NCBI GenBank assembly: GCA_016927325.1
Contig: JAFGMY010000031.1
Span: 1 to 38,653, forward strand
DNA length: 38,653 bases
Direction of reading: 5' to 3'
Origin: Actinomycetota bacterium
GTDB taxonomy: Bacteria; Actinomycetota; Geothermincolia; Fen-727; Anoxymicrobiaceae
Made by a program: the position numbers and the translations under genes. Under the pieces are notes generated by a model that ran no database searches, had not been told where the DNA came from, and saw nothing but the letters and a program-made list of their open reading frames with translations. Shown one piece after another: positions 1 to 8,710 of the stretch (the first letter of the stretch is position 1; the number at the start of each line of letters is the position of its first letter).

Positions 1-489
1 CGATTGAAGACTATACAGGCTATTGCTGTAACACCGGCTACGATAGGCGATGTAATAGTATCCAAGACGGCTTCAGGCACGATCATGTCTTTCGGTCAGG
101 GAATATTTATTCTGGCGCTTTGCGGTGCTTTTACCACCAGTAACTGGCTGTTATTGACAATTGTAGTGCTTCTGGCGGCATTTTTAATGGCCGGTGTCGG
201 GATAATGAGCGGTTCGGTCGGGAAGGACTTCATCGGGACACTTTTTGTATCCATGATATTCCTGGTGCCGATGATAGTACCCGCGATGGCCGTATTGTTC
301 CCGGGGGCTCCTAACTTCTGGATAAAAATTCTGCCGTCCTACGGCGCAGTTCAGTCTATAGTCGGAGTTACCGCGTATGGGGATGGCTGGGCTGACTCTC
401 TTCCCTATATTCTGATGGGGGCGGGATGGAGTATGGTATTTGTCGTCGCCGGGATTTTTGCCCTGACAAGGAAGGTGGCTAAGCTGTGA
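1..489 (+). CDS. ABC-2 type transporter permease, C-terminal part (5' end outside window)
   Basis: The reading frame is open from base 1, so the TTG at 4 in the ORF track is not a real start and the gene begins upstream of the window. The visible 162 residues hold about four hydrophobic segments and end in a basic tail. The stretch TPATIGDVIVSKT just before the membrane block is typical of ABC-2 exporter permeases (the cytoplasmic motif preceding the second TM group). The stop overlaps the GTG start of the next permease by 4 nt (GTGA), so the two are translationally coupled and probably form one heterodimeric exporter. The ATPase is not in the window and is likely upstream. The substrate cannot be inferred. 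Confidence 0.85.
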   Translation, partial: RLKTIQAIAVTPATIGDVIVSKTASGTIMSFGQGIFILALCGAFTTSNWLLLTIVVLLAAFLMAGVGIMSGSVGKDFIGTLFVSMIFLVPMIVPAMAVLFPGAPNFWIKILPSYGAVQSIVGVTAYGDGWADSLPYILMGAGWSMVFVVAGIFALTRKVAKL

Positions 490-1565
490 GCTTTAAACGG
501 ACCTTCAGGATATTCTGGAAAGATGTGCGGCTGGGGCCGCGCTCGCCTATATTTCTTTTCGTAATTGTAATGCCCGCCATATTAACCGCGGTTATTCAAC
601 TTGTGTTCGGGAGCCTGTTTTCACCAAAGCCGCGCCTTGGCATTGTGGACATGGGCAACTCGGAAATTTCCGTGCTGGCTGAAGAACTGGACGGCTTTCA
701 GGTCTCAACAGTCGAGAGCGAGGAGGAGTTGAGGCGAAAGGTTAAGGACAACAACCTCGACGCGGGGCTGGTACTGCCCGCCGATTTTGACGAACAGGTA
801 CGCTCTGGGGAAAAACCGAAACTGGAGTTTTTTATGGGCGGTGAGACCCTGGCTTCAAACAGGGTAATTCTATCGGTGATCACACTTGAGCTGGTCCGTA
901 CTGTAGCCGGGGAGGTGGCTCCCGTTGACGTTGCGGTTAAAACCGCATTCGAGGAGGAAAGTTTCACTATTGCCGAGAGAATGGTTCCCTTTCTTGTGGT
1001 TTTCGCTCTGATTATTACGGGAGTGTTTTTTACGGGATTTGCCATTCAGCAGGAAAAAGAGCGTCGCACAATATGGGCGGTACTTGTTACACCAACAAGC
1101 ATGACCGAGTTTCTTACAGCAAAGGGCACGCTTGGCGTAATAATCGGAGCACTCATGGCTGTTGCCACGCTTGCGCTTAACGGTGCTTTGGGTGGAGATC
1201 CCCCGGCGCTTATACTTACGCTGGTTCTCGGGGCTGTCATGTTCGTCGAGATTGGACTTATCTTCGGCATACTGGCAAAAGATTCGGCGACGCTTTTCAC
1301 GCTGATGAAGAGCACCGGGATATTCTTCATGGCACCCGCTCTTTTCATACTGTTTCCCAACTGGCCCCAGTGGATTGCAAAGATATTCCCTACATACTGG
1401 ATAATGGATCCGATGTTCGGGGTAACCATGCGTGGCGAAACACTGTCAAACGTGGGACTGGATTTGCTGATATCTCTCGGGATCTGCCTGGTGCTCATAC
1501 CGGTTATTGGTATTCTCGCATCGCCAACTCCGGTATTCCGGCGTAAAGCTTCTCATGCACAGTAA
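486..1565 (+). CDS. ABC-2 type transporter permease with large extracytoplasmic loop
   Basis: A 359-aa membrane protein. One N-terminal TM segment (about residues 20-43) is followed by a hydrophilic extracytoplasmic domain of about 120 residues, then a block of five to six TM segments from about residue 165. This is the ABC2_membrane_3 layout seen in drug, lipid and antibiotic exporters. The motif EKERRTIWAVLVTPTS is the characteristic cytoplasmic coupling segment of the family. The GTG start overlaps the upstream permease stop by 4 nt. The last ~60 nt overlap an antisense ORF that is probably a decayed gene. Family assignment is firm; the exported substrate is unknown. Confidence 0.88.
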   Translation: MSFKRTFRIFWKDVRLGPRSPIFLFVIVMPAILTAVIQLVFGSLFSPKPRLGIVDMGNSEISVLAEELDGFQVSTVESEEELRRKVKDNNLDAGLVLPADFDEQVRSGEKPKLEFFMGGETLASNRVILSVITLELVRTVAGEVAPVDVAVKTAFEEESFTIAERMVPFLVVFALIITGVFFTGFAIQQEKERRTIWAVLVTPTSMTEFLTAKGTLGVIIGALMAVATLALNGALGGDPPALILTLVLGAVMFVEIGLIFGILAKDSATLFTLMKSTGIFFMAPALFILFPNWPQWIAKIFPTYWIMDPMFGVTMRGETLSNVGLDLLISLGICLVLIPVIGILASPTPVFRRKASHAQ

Positions 1566-1800
1566 GACTGGTTAAGTCCTGCTTTTTATTGTACTGTTCC
1601 CTATCTGGATCGGCGATTGCGGCAACGTCACCGTCTGCAATCATGATGGTCCGTAGTTCCTTTTCTCCGTTATCGTAGTCAAGCTTAATGAAGTTGTTGT
1701 CAGTGAGCTTGAAGTCCCCTTTGACACCTGTGCCGGTGGTGGAAGTGCCGTCGCTGTAAATGGAGACGGTGCTGTCACCACCCTTGAGAGGTACCCACAT
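1504..1800 (-). pseudogene. Truncated lipocalin-like (DUF5640-type) lipoprotein domain remnant
   Basis: The first ~70 residues read like a real small beta domain: a YSDGT turn, alternating polar/hydrophobic strands, and an IADPDREQYNKK ending as seen in lipocalin-like domains of small lipoproteins. There is no signal peptide, an in-frame stop lies just before the ATG, and the C-terminal ~25 residues run into the 3' end of the convergent ABC permease without family-like character. The simplest reading is the 3' end of a lipoprotein gene that lost its N-terminus. A short functional protein cannot be excluded. The domain match is from memory and was not searched. Confidence 0.4.
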
Positions 1801-1822
1801 GACTATAGTTCAAGAAAAGGAA

Positions 1823-2521
1823 TTAGACGCCTGCCGTGTTATTGTCATACTCGGGAGAAAGCAGATAACGCATTGTACCGCAGGCTTGAAGGCTGAGGTT
1901 GATAATAGATGAGTAGACTGCGATATTCTGGCAGACAACCTGCATTCGCAAACCTCCGGCGGTGTCAATGTCAGGTTTGAGAAACAGCAGAAGCATATAT
2001 CCGCCTAGGATGAATACCGAAACTGCATTCAAGGCAATGCAGGTCCTGTTCCAGCCGTTGGCTGTCTGAAGGAATACAACAATAATCAGGTAAATCAATA
2101 GAGTACCGAATGTGAAATCAACCAGGATCATATGGAAGTTGGGAAAATGGTTTCGCGGAGCCGCGGCGATGGCTATGAAAGCCAGTCCGCTGATAATTCC
2201 GAAAGCAATAGAAGCTTTCCCAAGAGTGGAGAAGCGCCCCCTTTTTTCAGTAATCACCCTGATGTTGAAGGTGAAAAGAAAAAGAGAAAGTCCAAATAGC
2301 AGAACCGCCGTCACGAATAATACCATTGACACCATGTTTGTTCTTTCACTGCAGGTTCGGGTCGCCCCAAGGTCGCTGAAATAATTTTCCGTAAAGGAAA
2401 AACCTCTTGCGGGATCATTCCCGTAACTGCCGCCAGGGAACAGGAGCATGGAGATTCCGGTGAAGATAATAAACAGAATTACCGAGGCTATTATTATGTT
2501 GCTGCGAAAAAGAGTTCTCAT
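1823..2521 (-). CDS. DUF998-like integral membrane protein
   Basis: A membrane protein with six predicted TM segments. The motif ENYFSDLGATRT in the first extracytoplasmic loop matches the conserved N-x-S-D-L-G signature of DUF998 proteins. I choose the second ATG (232 aa): it has GGAG four bases upstream and begins directly with a basic residue and the first TM segment. The ORF-track start 13 codons earlier has no ribosome site. The biochemical function of DUF998 proteins is not established. The gene is followed by the truncated lipoprotein remnant on the same strand. Confidence 0.7.
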   Translation of the reverse strand: MRTLFRSNIIIASVILFIIFTGISMLLFPGGSYGNDPARGFSFTENYFSDLGATRTCSERTNMVSMVLFVTAVLLFGLSLFLFTFNIRVITEKRGRFSTLGKASIAFGIISGLAFIAIAAAPRNHFPNFHMILVDFTFGTLLIYLIIVVFLQTANGWNRTCIALNAVSVFILGGYMLLLFLKPDIDTAGGLRMQVVCQNIAVYSSIINLSLQACGTMRYLLSPEYDNNTAGV

Positions 2522-2698
2522 GAGACTCCGCCGCTGTAAGAATAGCCGCCATGACGGCAATACGTGACACTGCCGGTTGTCAGACTGTCAATATATAGTT
2601 CGAGCGATAGTGCAATTATTCATTCCGCCGCGAAATATTGACGCGATTTCCTGAAAATACGAAACAGCCTGAAAGGTTTTCAGCACCTCACACAAAAT

Positions 2699-2726
2699 AA
2701 CCCCCGGCAAACAAGAGTCGGGGGTT
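2699..2726 (-). terminator. Hairpin terminator downstream of the HdeD-like gene
   Basis: An 8-bp perfect inverted repeat AACCCCCG/CGGGGGTT with a 12-nt loop lies about 25 bp after the stop of the HdeD-like gene. On the minus strand it is followed by ATTTTGTG, a short U-rich tail, so it probably terminates the hdeD-like transcript before the DUF998 gene. Confidence 0.65.
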
Positions 2727-2751
2727 AAATGAAATAAAATTTAATTTTAAG

Positions 2752-3306
2752 TTATGCCGCTTCGACTTTTCTTCTGGTAATCAAAGCGTATATGCCAAGG
2801 AACATGAGCCATACGCCCCAGATCAGGAGAAGTGTCGAAACCAGTATTAATACCGCACCGACAGTGTCGAATGGAATCGCGATAAGAAGAATACCTATAA
2901 TAATGGAAAGCACGCCTCCTACACCCACAAGGCTGCGACCGGTCATCGGCGGGAGTTCAAAAGCGATCAACAACTGGATGAACCCGGTTATTATCATCCA
3001 TATTCCAATAAGGATTATTACTACGGCAAGGGCTACGCCGGGCCGTGATACCATAACACCACCTATCAGCAGTCCCACAAGGCTCTTAATCATGGCCATG
3101 CCCCACGGTTCGAGCTTGGAAGCCATGATAATGGCCATCACAAATTCGATGGCACCTTCAATGAGGGCGAATATACCGAAAACGACAATTAGAACGCCCA
3201 CGGTCGCGCCCGGCCAGCTCAGGAGTATAATGCCAATCGCAATGGCAAGGATACCTCTCAGTAGATATGCCCACCAACTCCTTGTTATGATACCTGCATT
3301 TTCCAT
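2752..3306 (-). CDS. HdeD family (DUF308) membrane protein
   Basis: 184 aa with six TM segments arranged as tandem two-helix DUF308 repeats; WWAYLLRGILAIAIGIILL at the N-terminus is characteristic of HdeD-like proteins. E. coli HdeD is linked to acid resistance, but most bacterial members have no assigned function. The start is set at the ATG preceded by AGGAG five bases upstream. The 49 extra codons in the ORF track lie in the intergenic region and are not protein-like. The gene is divergent from the zinc-knuckle paralogue at 3596, and the 289-bp spacer between them (3307-3595) must carry both promoters; no convincing -35/-10 pair was seen there. Confidence 0.82.
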   Translation of the reverse strand: MENAGIITRSWWAYLLRGILAIAIGIILLSWPGATVGVLIVVFGIFALIEGAIEFVMAIIMASKLEPWGMAMIKSLVGLLIGGVMVSRPGVALAVVIILIGIWMIITGFIQLLIAFELPPMTGRSLVGVGGVLSIIIGILLIAIPFDTVGAVLILVSTLLLIWGVWLMFLGIYALITRRKVEAA

Positions 3307-3595
3307 CAGTTCTCCTTTCCTTCTAAAGGAAAAAACATACCAATTGACCTTAGAAAAGCCTGAATCCGAAGTTCCCCTGTTGAATGCCCGATAACATGCA
3401 ACCATTGCCCTGTTCCAACCGGGTGTTCCGGTCGAACAAAAGCAGGATACCATATGTCAGCATTCACAACAATCCAGCGACTCCACGCATTTGAATCGTA
3501 CAGGTTCTTATTTGATATTTCTTCGAGTATATACTTAGCCCTTTAGAGAATAATAAGATAAGCGTGCCGGTAACTGTTAAAGGACTGACCACGAT

Positions 3596-4732
3596 ATGGA
3601 TGATATTCCGGTTTGTGAAAGATGCGGTGTTCCGCAGTTTGTGGGAAATGAACTGAGTTGGAGCAATAACGGCGTTATTCTTCTCGGGGGATCACCCGTG
3701 AACAGGTGGGTCTTCTATGAGTCCGACAACATAGACGCGCTTTTCTGTGGTCTCGAACGGCTGATTGGTGTGCCCCTGAACGACATAATAGTCGAAAGCA
3801 GAAGGCGGGAGACAAGGAAGTACCTGGAAAGGGTATATCCTTCAGAGATCAGGGATGTATTGAAGCAGGAGCAGTTTTCCGGTACCAGGGGAGAAGCGGG
3901 AAAGCATGAAGAGCTGAAAGCAATCTTTGAAATGGCGAAATCCATTACCACCAGTGTTCACAATGTGGCTAGAATTTATGGGTATGGAGACCTTGGGCTG
4001 GGTGATTCATGGGAGCGTGGAGACGCGTACCCATGGCGCGAGACCCGGGTGAAAAAGCCTTACTCTTTGCCTATGAATATGGCTGAATCCCTGGGATCGT
4101 GCGAAGCCTTTGAGGGAGTCGATTTAAGGGTAGATTATAAGGAAATCGCACCTGAAACATTTATATTTACCAGTTCGGAAGGCGAACATCCCATTCATCT
4201 TCGTGGACGGCTGAAGCAGAACCTCTATCAGTTCAAGCCAGGTGAAATAACTTATGACTGCTGCAGGAGTTGCGGTGTTCCGGAGGATATAGCGCGCTGC
4301 GTGTGGAACCTTGAGGAAGGCACAATATTTGATCCCGTCATAGAAAGAAGAATGGCCGTATTCGGGCCGTATACGATTGAATCATTGTTAAAAGATCTTG
4401 AGTCGGAACTGGGGGACGCGGTACCCCGGTTGGTTATTGAAGCACAAAGAGAGCATGTAAGGGGAGCGTTGAGCGGTGAGAACTGGAGGCTGAAAGCTTC
4501 ACACTACAACAATATGATTGCTCTCCGCGGCCTGGGGAACCTCGTGGAATTCAACGTGGATGAGAATGCGCTTACGTTATTGATTCAAAATGCCTGTATG
4601 CACCTGCTGATGGTTGGAACGGTCAGGGCTCTGGTTGAGATGGGAATGGGTTGGGAAAACTCTGATTATGAATACTCGATGGAGGAGGATGGAGATCTCT
4701 TTGTGAGAATCAGTTGTCGGGAAAGGATATGA
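3596..4732 (+). CDS. Duplicated CxxC-knuckle protein, paralogue 1 of 3 (unrecognised family)
   Basis: 378 aa, soluble, no signal peptide or TM segment. The protein is an internal duplication. Each half opens with CxxCGVP (CERC at 7-10; CRSC at 223-226), then W-x4-5-G-x-I, then R(R)-x-V-F and an I-x-x-L-L/F-x-x-L-E helix, ending in a (V/I)-I-E-(S/A)-(R/Q)-R helix. The last ~60 residues of each half (NAC..LLMVG..RALVEMG; PYSLPMNMAESLG) recall the C-terminal part of V4R-like small-molecule-binding domains, but without the usual cysteine ending; this is only a resemblance. With one CxxC per half, the four cysteines could form one intramolecular zinc site. The ribosome site (AAAGGA, 12 nt away) is weak. 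Closest to paralogue 3. Confidence 0.75.
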   Translation: MDDIPVCERCGVPQFVGNELSWSNNGVILLGGSPVNRWVFYESDNIDALFCGLERLIGVPLNDIIVESRRRETRKYLERVYPSEIRDVLKQEQFSGTRGEAGKHEELKAIFEMAKSITTSVHNVARIYGYGDLGLGDSWERGDAYPWRETRVKKPYSLPMNMAESLGSCEAFEGVDLRVDYKEIAPETFIFTSSEGEHPIHLRGRLKQNLYQFKPGEITYDCCRSCGVPEDIARCVWNLEEGTIFDPVIERRMAVFGPYTIESLLKDLESELGDAVPRLVIEAQREHVRGALSGENWRLKASHYNNMIALRGLGNLVEFNVDENALTLLIQNACMHLLMVGTVRALVEMGMGWENSDYEYSMEEDGDLFVRISCRERI

Positions 4733-4827
4733 AGGCTAAACGGGTTCGTGCTTTGGCTGAAGGGCTGAGGTTTGAAATTAAAGCAATGCGCCGCATTAAG
4801 CGGGATAGAGGACGAGAATTTATTTAA
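4729..4827 (+). CDS. Putative 32-aa basic small protein coupled to paralogue 1
   Basis: A small ORF whose ATG overlaps the stop of the preceding gene (ATGA), with GAAAGG just upstream inside that gene. The product is strongly basic (many Lys/Arg, FEIKAMRRIKRDRG) and predicted helical. It is too short for the ORF track. The overlap and ribosome site argue for translation, but its composition could also be chance, and no equivalent is seen after the other two paralogues. Confidence 0.35.
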   Translation: MKAKRVRALAEGLRFEIKAMRRIKRDRGREFI

Positions 4828-4885
4828 GCTAAAGGAACAGCGCCTTTTGTATCGACAATAATAGAAAGGACTTTTAATTCGGGGG

Positions 4886-6040
4886 ATGGAAGTCATGGAC
4901 ATTCCATTGTGTAAAGAGTGCGGAGTACCGCTTCACCTGAGCAGGAATCTATGCTGGTGTGACAACGGCGTAATCTCATTAAGAGGTAATCCGGAAAAGA
5001 GATGGGTTTTCCTGGAATCGGAAAACATAGATAATCTTTTTTCCGAAATGGAAGATCTCATAGGGATTCCGATAGGCAACCTGATTATTGAGAGCAGAAG
5101 AAAGGGCGCAAGGAAGTACCTCGAGGAGATCATACCTGAAGAGTTAAGGGTATATTCCGGGAATGAAGCAAGAGCCGGAAGCGATGGCGAATTCCTGGTC
5201 GAGGCTGACGACAAGAAGAAGTTCATCAGCCTTGCAAAATCAATTACCCTCGATATCTATGATGTTGCAAGAGTATACGGATTCGGTGATTCCAGGCTTG
5301 ATCCGGCGTGGGACAGAGGTGACGTGTTTCCATGGCGTAACACCGTAGTCAGAAAGCCATACTCACTGCTTATGAATCTCGCCGAGAGCCTGGGACAATG
5401 TGAAGCGATGGAAGGCAGGGACCTCTGGATTGAATATGAAATAACCGGTAATGACCGATTCGTATATCATTGCTTCGAAAGCAGGCACCCGGTAAGCCTG
5501 GAAGGAAGGCACAAGAAAGAGCAGTACATATTGACTGCGGGGGACATTGAATATGAGAGGTGCCCGCAGTGCGGCATGCCTTCAGAAGTCGGTAAATATG
5601 AATGGAATCTTGACGACGGTACTATTATCGACAGTTCCAGGGAAAGGCGAATGGCCGTATACGGACCTTACGCTTTTGATTCAATACTGCGTGATCTTGA
5701 GCATGAGCTTGGTGATGAGGTACCCAACCTGGTGATCGAGGCCCAAAGGCGTTATATAAAAGAATCCTGGGGAAATGAAAACTGGAGGATCCCGGGGTTT
5801 GAGTTCAGACAACGTGTTGCTGTACGGGGCCTTGGAAACATAGTCCGTTTTGATCCTACCGTGAGTGAACACAAACTCCTCATTGAAAATCCATGTATGC
5901 ATCTGGTGATGGTAGGGATAGTCCAGGCCCTGGTGGAGTTGGCAAGGGGCTGGGATGCATCTTTCTCCAGTTATGAGTTGCGGGGCGACGGCAGTCTGGA
6001 AATAACGATCCGCCGTAAAACCGGCAACTCGCCGGAATAG
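4886..6040 (+). CDS. Duplicated CxxC-knuckle protein, paralogue 2 of 3 (unrecognised family)
   Basis: 384 aa with the same two-module architecture as its neighbours: CKECGVP near the N-terminus and CPQCGMP in the middle, each followed by the W..G.I, R..VF/VY and I(E)(S/A)(R/Q)R segments. The module ends are PYSLLMNLAESLG and NPCMHLVMVG. It lacks the extra Cys next to the second knuckle that paralogues 1 and 3 have, but has an extra CWC pair after the first. An ATG at 4895 gives a start closer to the MxDIP of the other copies and is better spaced from GGGGG, so it may be the true start. No function is assigned. Confidence 0.75.
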   Translation: MEVMDIPLCKECGVPLHLSRNLCWCDNGVISLRGNPEKRWVFLESENIDNLFSEMEDLIGIPIGNLIIESRRKGARKYLEEIIPEELRVYSGNEARAGSDGEFLVEADDKKKFISLAKSITLDIYDVARVYGFGDSRLDPAWDRGDVFPWRNTVVRKPYSLLMNLAESLGQCEAMEGRDLWIEYEITGNDRFVYHCFESRHPVSLEGRHKKEQYILTAGDIEYERCPQCGMPSEVGKYEWNLDDGTIIDSSRERRMAVYGPYAFDSILRDLEHELGDEVPNLVIEAQRRYIKESWGNENWRIPGFEFRQRVAVRGLGNIVRFDPTVSEHKLLIENPCMHLVMVGIVQALVELARGWDASFSSYELRGDGSLEITIRRKTGNSPE

Positions 6041-6131
6041 GAGGGTATAGTCAAAAAATGCGTATACTGGAAATTATTGCTTTGAAATATTGATCAGGAG
6101 GTTGGAAACTGACGTTTAGTTCCTTACGACC

Positions 6132-7262
6132 ATGAAAGATATCCCCATATGCGGCGTTTGCAAGGTGCCGGTTTTTATCAGCAGAGAATTCGGGTGGGAG
6201 AAAAGCGGTGCGATTTTAACCCCTTCGTCCAGGGAGCTTCGCTGGGTTTTTCTGGAATCGGAGTATATCGACTTGCTGTTCAGGGGGCTTGAAGAGCTTA
6301 TTGGTGTACCGCTGGACAATATCGTGATTGAGAGCAGGCGCCGCGAAACCAGGCACTATATGGCTAAGATTTGGCCTCCGCAGGAAATTCGCGACTATCT
6401 TAACAGGCGCGACGGAGGCACTTCGACAAATGAGCCTGTTACACCGCGGGAAAAGGAAGAGTTTTATCGGCTGGCAAGATTGCAGGTCCTTGGTGTTCAG
6501 AATATCGGCAGAATCTATGGTTACGGTGAAATGTTTCCCGCAGATTCATGGGAACGCGGCGATTTGAATCCATGGCGCTTCAATATCCTGAGAAACTCTT
6601 ATTCAGTGCTTATGAACGTCGCTGTGCTTCTTGGTTCCGTCGAGGCTTTTGAGAAGAGGGACATGTGGGCGAAATATGAGCCGACAAATGAAAACACATA
6701 CACGGTAACCTGCTACGAGGAGGAACACCCGGTTCACCTGAGAGAGCGGCTCTGGAGGCAAAAATATGAATTGAAGCCGGGCGATATCACCTATGAATGC
6801 TGCCCGGAGTGCGGCTTGCCGGAGGAGATTTCCAGGTGTGTCTGGTTTATGGACAAAGGAATCATTTTTGATCCCCTTGTTAATCGAAGGATGGCGATAT
6901 TCGGCCCTTCGTCGGTGGACTCCATACTGAAAGACCTCGAGTTTGAACTGGGCGATGCCGTTCCAAGCCTGGTCATAGAAGCGCAGAGGCGTATTATAAA
7001 GAGTGAATTATCCAGTGAAGACTGGAAGAGACGCGCACCTGACTTCAAGCGAATGATATCTGCCCGGGGGCTGGGAAACCTGACGAATTTTAAAGGCGAC
7101 AAAACATACCTTACGTTAACGATCCAGAACTCATGTTTGACACTGATAATGGTTGGGTCGGTCCAGGCTCTGGTTGAGCTTGCTCTCGGGTGGGAATGCT
7201 CAGATTACGAATATGAACTGAAAGAAGATGGCGACCTGATTGTAACTATTAGGCGAAAGTAG
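6132..7262 (+). CDS. Duplicated CxxC-knuckle protein, paralogue 3 of 3 (unrecognised family)
   Basis: 376 aa. Modules start with CGVCKVP and CPECGLP; the intervening region has the shared (A/G)RIYGYG and W(E/D)RGD..PWR motifs found in all three copies. An in-frame TAG lies four codons before the ATG, so no longer form exists. The strong AGGAGG at about 6096 is over 30 nt upstream and has no usable start behind it, which is odd. Copies 1-3 share length and motif order, so they arose by tandem duplication, yet have diverged clearly, which suggests different ligands or partners. No function is assigned; cytoplasmic. Confidence 0.75.
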   Translation: MKDIPICGVCKVPVFISREFGWEKSGAILTPSSRELRWVFLESEYIDLLFRGLEELIGVPLDNIVIESRRRETRHYMAKIWPPQEIRDYLNRRDGGTSTNEPVTPREKEEFYRLARLQVLGVQNIGRIYGYGEMFPADSWERGDLNPWRFNILRNSYSVLMNVAVLLGSVEAFEKRDMWAKYEPTNENTYTVTCYEEEHPVHLRERLWRQKYELKPGDITYECCPECGLPEEISRCVWFMDKGIIFDPLVNRRMAIFGPSSVDSILKDLEFELGDAVPSLVIEAQRRIIKSELSSEDWKRRAPDFKRMISARGLGNLTNFKGDKTYLTLTIQNSCLTLIMVGSVQALVELALGWECSDYEYELKEDGDLIVTIRRK

Positions 7263-7327
7263 GATTCAGCGGGACAGAGAATCTTTTGCGTTTTTCGCGC
7301 GGCGGATCACGGTGTATAAACGGTCTG

Positions 7328-7945
7328 TTACTTGACATAATTTCTTAAACCTTCGTATTCGGTTTTTATACGGTCGTACCACTCTTCAATATTTTCTTTC
7401 CCCTTAAGGTCACCGGTGTCGATATACTTAATCAGCTTTTCCATTGAACTCAAAATACTCTCCATGCCTGTGGCTGTAATTGAAAGTACGACAGGGACTT
7501 TTTCTGAAATTGAAGCTCTTTCATCGATTGTCTGGTCCTTTGCGTTCGCGAGCGCAATTGAGAACTCGTTGTTTGCTTCGTCGACTTTTAATATACCGTC
7601 TTCAAGGTCTTTGGCGATTTCCTCGGATTGACCATCAGGCTTATTCATTTTCTCCAGGGCCTCCAGGCCTTCACCGTCTTTCACTATGCTCGCCTCGTAA
7701 GATTCTCTTGCGATGTCGGCACTTTCCAGGTCGGAATACCCGGAGCGCGCATATCTGATGAATGCTTCCCCGCCTTCCTGTGCGATTTTCGGGTCCGATT
7801 CCATGTTGTCCATGATTTCTATATACCGGTCGACAAAGCTTTGTTTTGCTTCCCTGTCATTACAGCCGTAAGCGGCCAGGGACACTATTAACAGAATGGC
7901 CGTTACAAACGCCGACACCATAACTTTATATATCGTTCGATGCAT
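7328..7945 (-). CDS. Helical lipoprotein, unknown function
   Basis: 205 aa. A basic N-terminus and hydrophobic stretch end in LAAYGC, an acceptable though imperfect lipobox (Tyr at -2, Gly at -1). The mature part is highly charged and predicted almost wholly helical, with repeated E/D/K-rich heptad-like segments, so a helical bundle or coiled coil anchored outside the membrane is likely. No catalytic motif is seen. The gene is convergent with paralogue 3 and divergent from the next lipoprotein (about 210 bp between starts). The family is not recognised. Confidence 0.65.
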   Translation of the reverse strand: MHRTIYKVMVSAFVTAILLIVSLAAYGCNDREAKQSFVDRYIEIMDNMESDPKIAQEGGEAFIRYARSGYSDLESADIARESYEASIVKDGEGLEALEKMNKPDGQSEEIAKDLEDGILKVDEANNEFSIALANAKDQTIDERASISEKVPVVLSITATGMESILSSMEKLIKYIDTGDLKGKENIEEWYDRIKTEYEGLRNYVK

Positions 7946-8156
7946 TTGAACTTCTTCTTCCGAATGAGCAAATAAGACTATCGGCTGACCTGAATTACTA
8001 CATAATCTAATTCAATTATCACATGGGGATACCTTTGGACAAGCATGGTAAATGGAACCAGCGGGAACTTATTCCAGACAGGGCTCGTCAGAACTCTTAA
8101 TTGATGTATGATAGTACCTGAAAATAAACACAGACGAATTCCACGGAGGAGTCATA

Positions 8157-8636
8157 ATGAGGAAAATCATAATTGTCACCTGTATTGTATCCATGATTTT
8201 CGGTGGGGTTGCAGTAATTGGATGCGGCGGTGGAGGCGGCGGCAAGGGGGATTCCCCCAAGCAGGTTGCGCAGAAGTTCATGGAGGGACTTGCCGATAAT
8301 GATGTCGATGGCTACCTCGCCCTTGTAACTGAGGGTTCCAAGAAGGGCGTGGATGTCGAGGATATGAAAAAACAGACGGCTGAATACGAAAAGCAGCAAA
8401 CCGAGAAAATTGAATTCAAGGTCGGCGAAGAGAAAATCGACGGTGACAAGGCACTGGTTGACGTTACAGTAATACAGCAGGGCATGGAAATGACCATGAA
8501 ATGGACCCTGTTAAAAGAAAATGGTGTTTGGAGAGTCGATTTGACGACAGAGCCCATTATGGAGGGCACTGAGGGTATTGAACCTGATCAGGAAACAACT
8601 CCCGGAACTTTGCCCGAGACCGAACCGGCTGAATAG
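8157..8636 (+). CDS. DUF4878-like lipoprotein
   Basis: 159 aa. The signal peptide ends in the lipobox VIGC, followed by a Gly run (typical short linker). The mature domain begins QVAQKFMEGL..ND and continues with a beta-rich part containing DGDKALVDVTV and ENGVWRVD, the pattern of DUF4878 / NTF2-like domains of extracytoplasmic lipoproteins. The C-terminus is a Pro/Glu/Thr tail. Ribosome site GGAGG lies 6-7 nt before ATG. It is paralogous to the genes at 15053 and 15601. Followed by a strong intrinsic terminator. Role unknown; probably ligand or cell-envelope binding. Confidence 0.78.
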   Translation: MRKIIIVTCIVSMIFGGVAVIGCGGGGGGKGDSPKQVAQKFMEGLADNDVDGYLALVTEGSKKGVDVEDMKKQTAEYEKQQTEKIEFKVGEEKIDGDKALVDVTVIQQGMEMTMKWTLLKENGVWRVDLTTEPIMEGTEGIEPDQETTPGTLPETEPAE

Positions 8637-8669
8637 CAGTCGTCAGGAGACAAGGTTCTTAAGGATGTG

Positions 8670-8710
8670 GGAGGGCTTAGCCGCTTTTTGGAGAAGTCCT
8701 CCTTTTTTTT
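8670..8710 (+). terminator. Rho-independent terminator of the lipoprotein gene
   Basis: Stem GGAGGGCTT/AAGTCCTCC (9 bp with one G-U), loop of about 15 nt, followed by eight T residues. It lies 33 bp after the lipoprotein stop. The stem contains the stop codon of the convergent TMEM175-like gene, so one strand is terminator and the other is coding. Confidence 0.8.

Noticed and set aside
2792-3394. 200-aa plus-strand ORF
   Set aside because: Antisense shadow of the HdeD-like gene; composition is the mirror of a membrane protein and there is no ribosome site.
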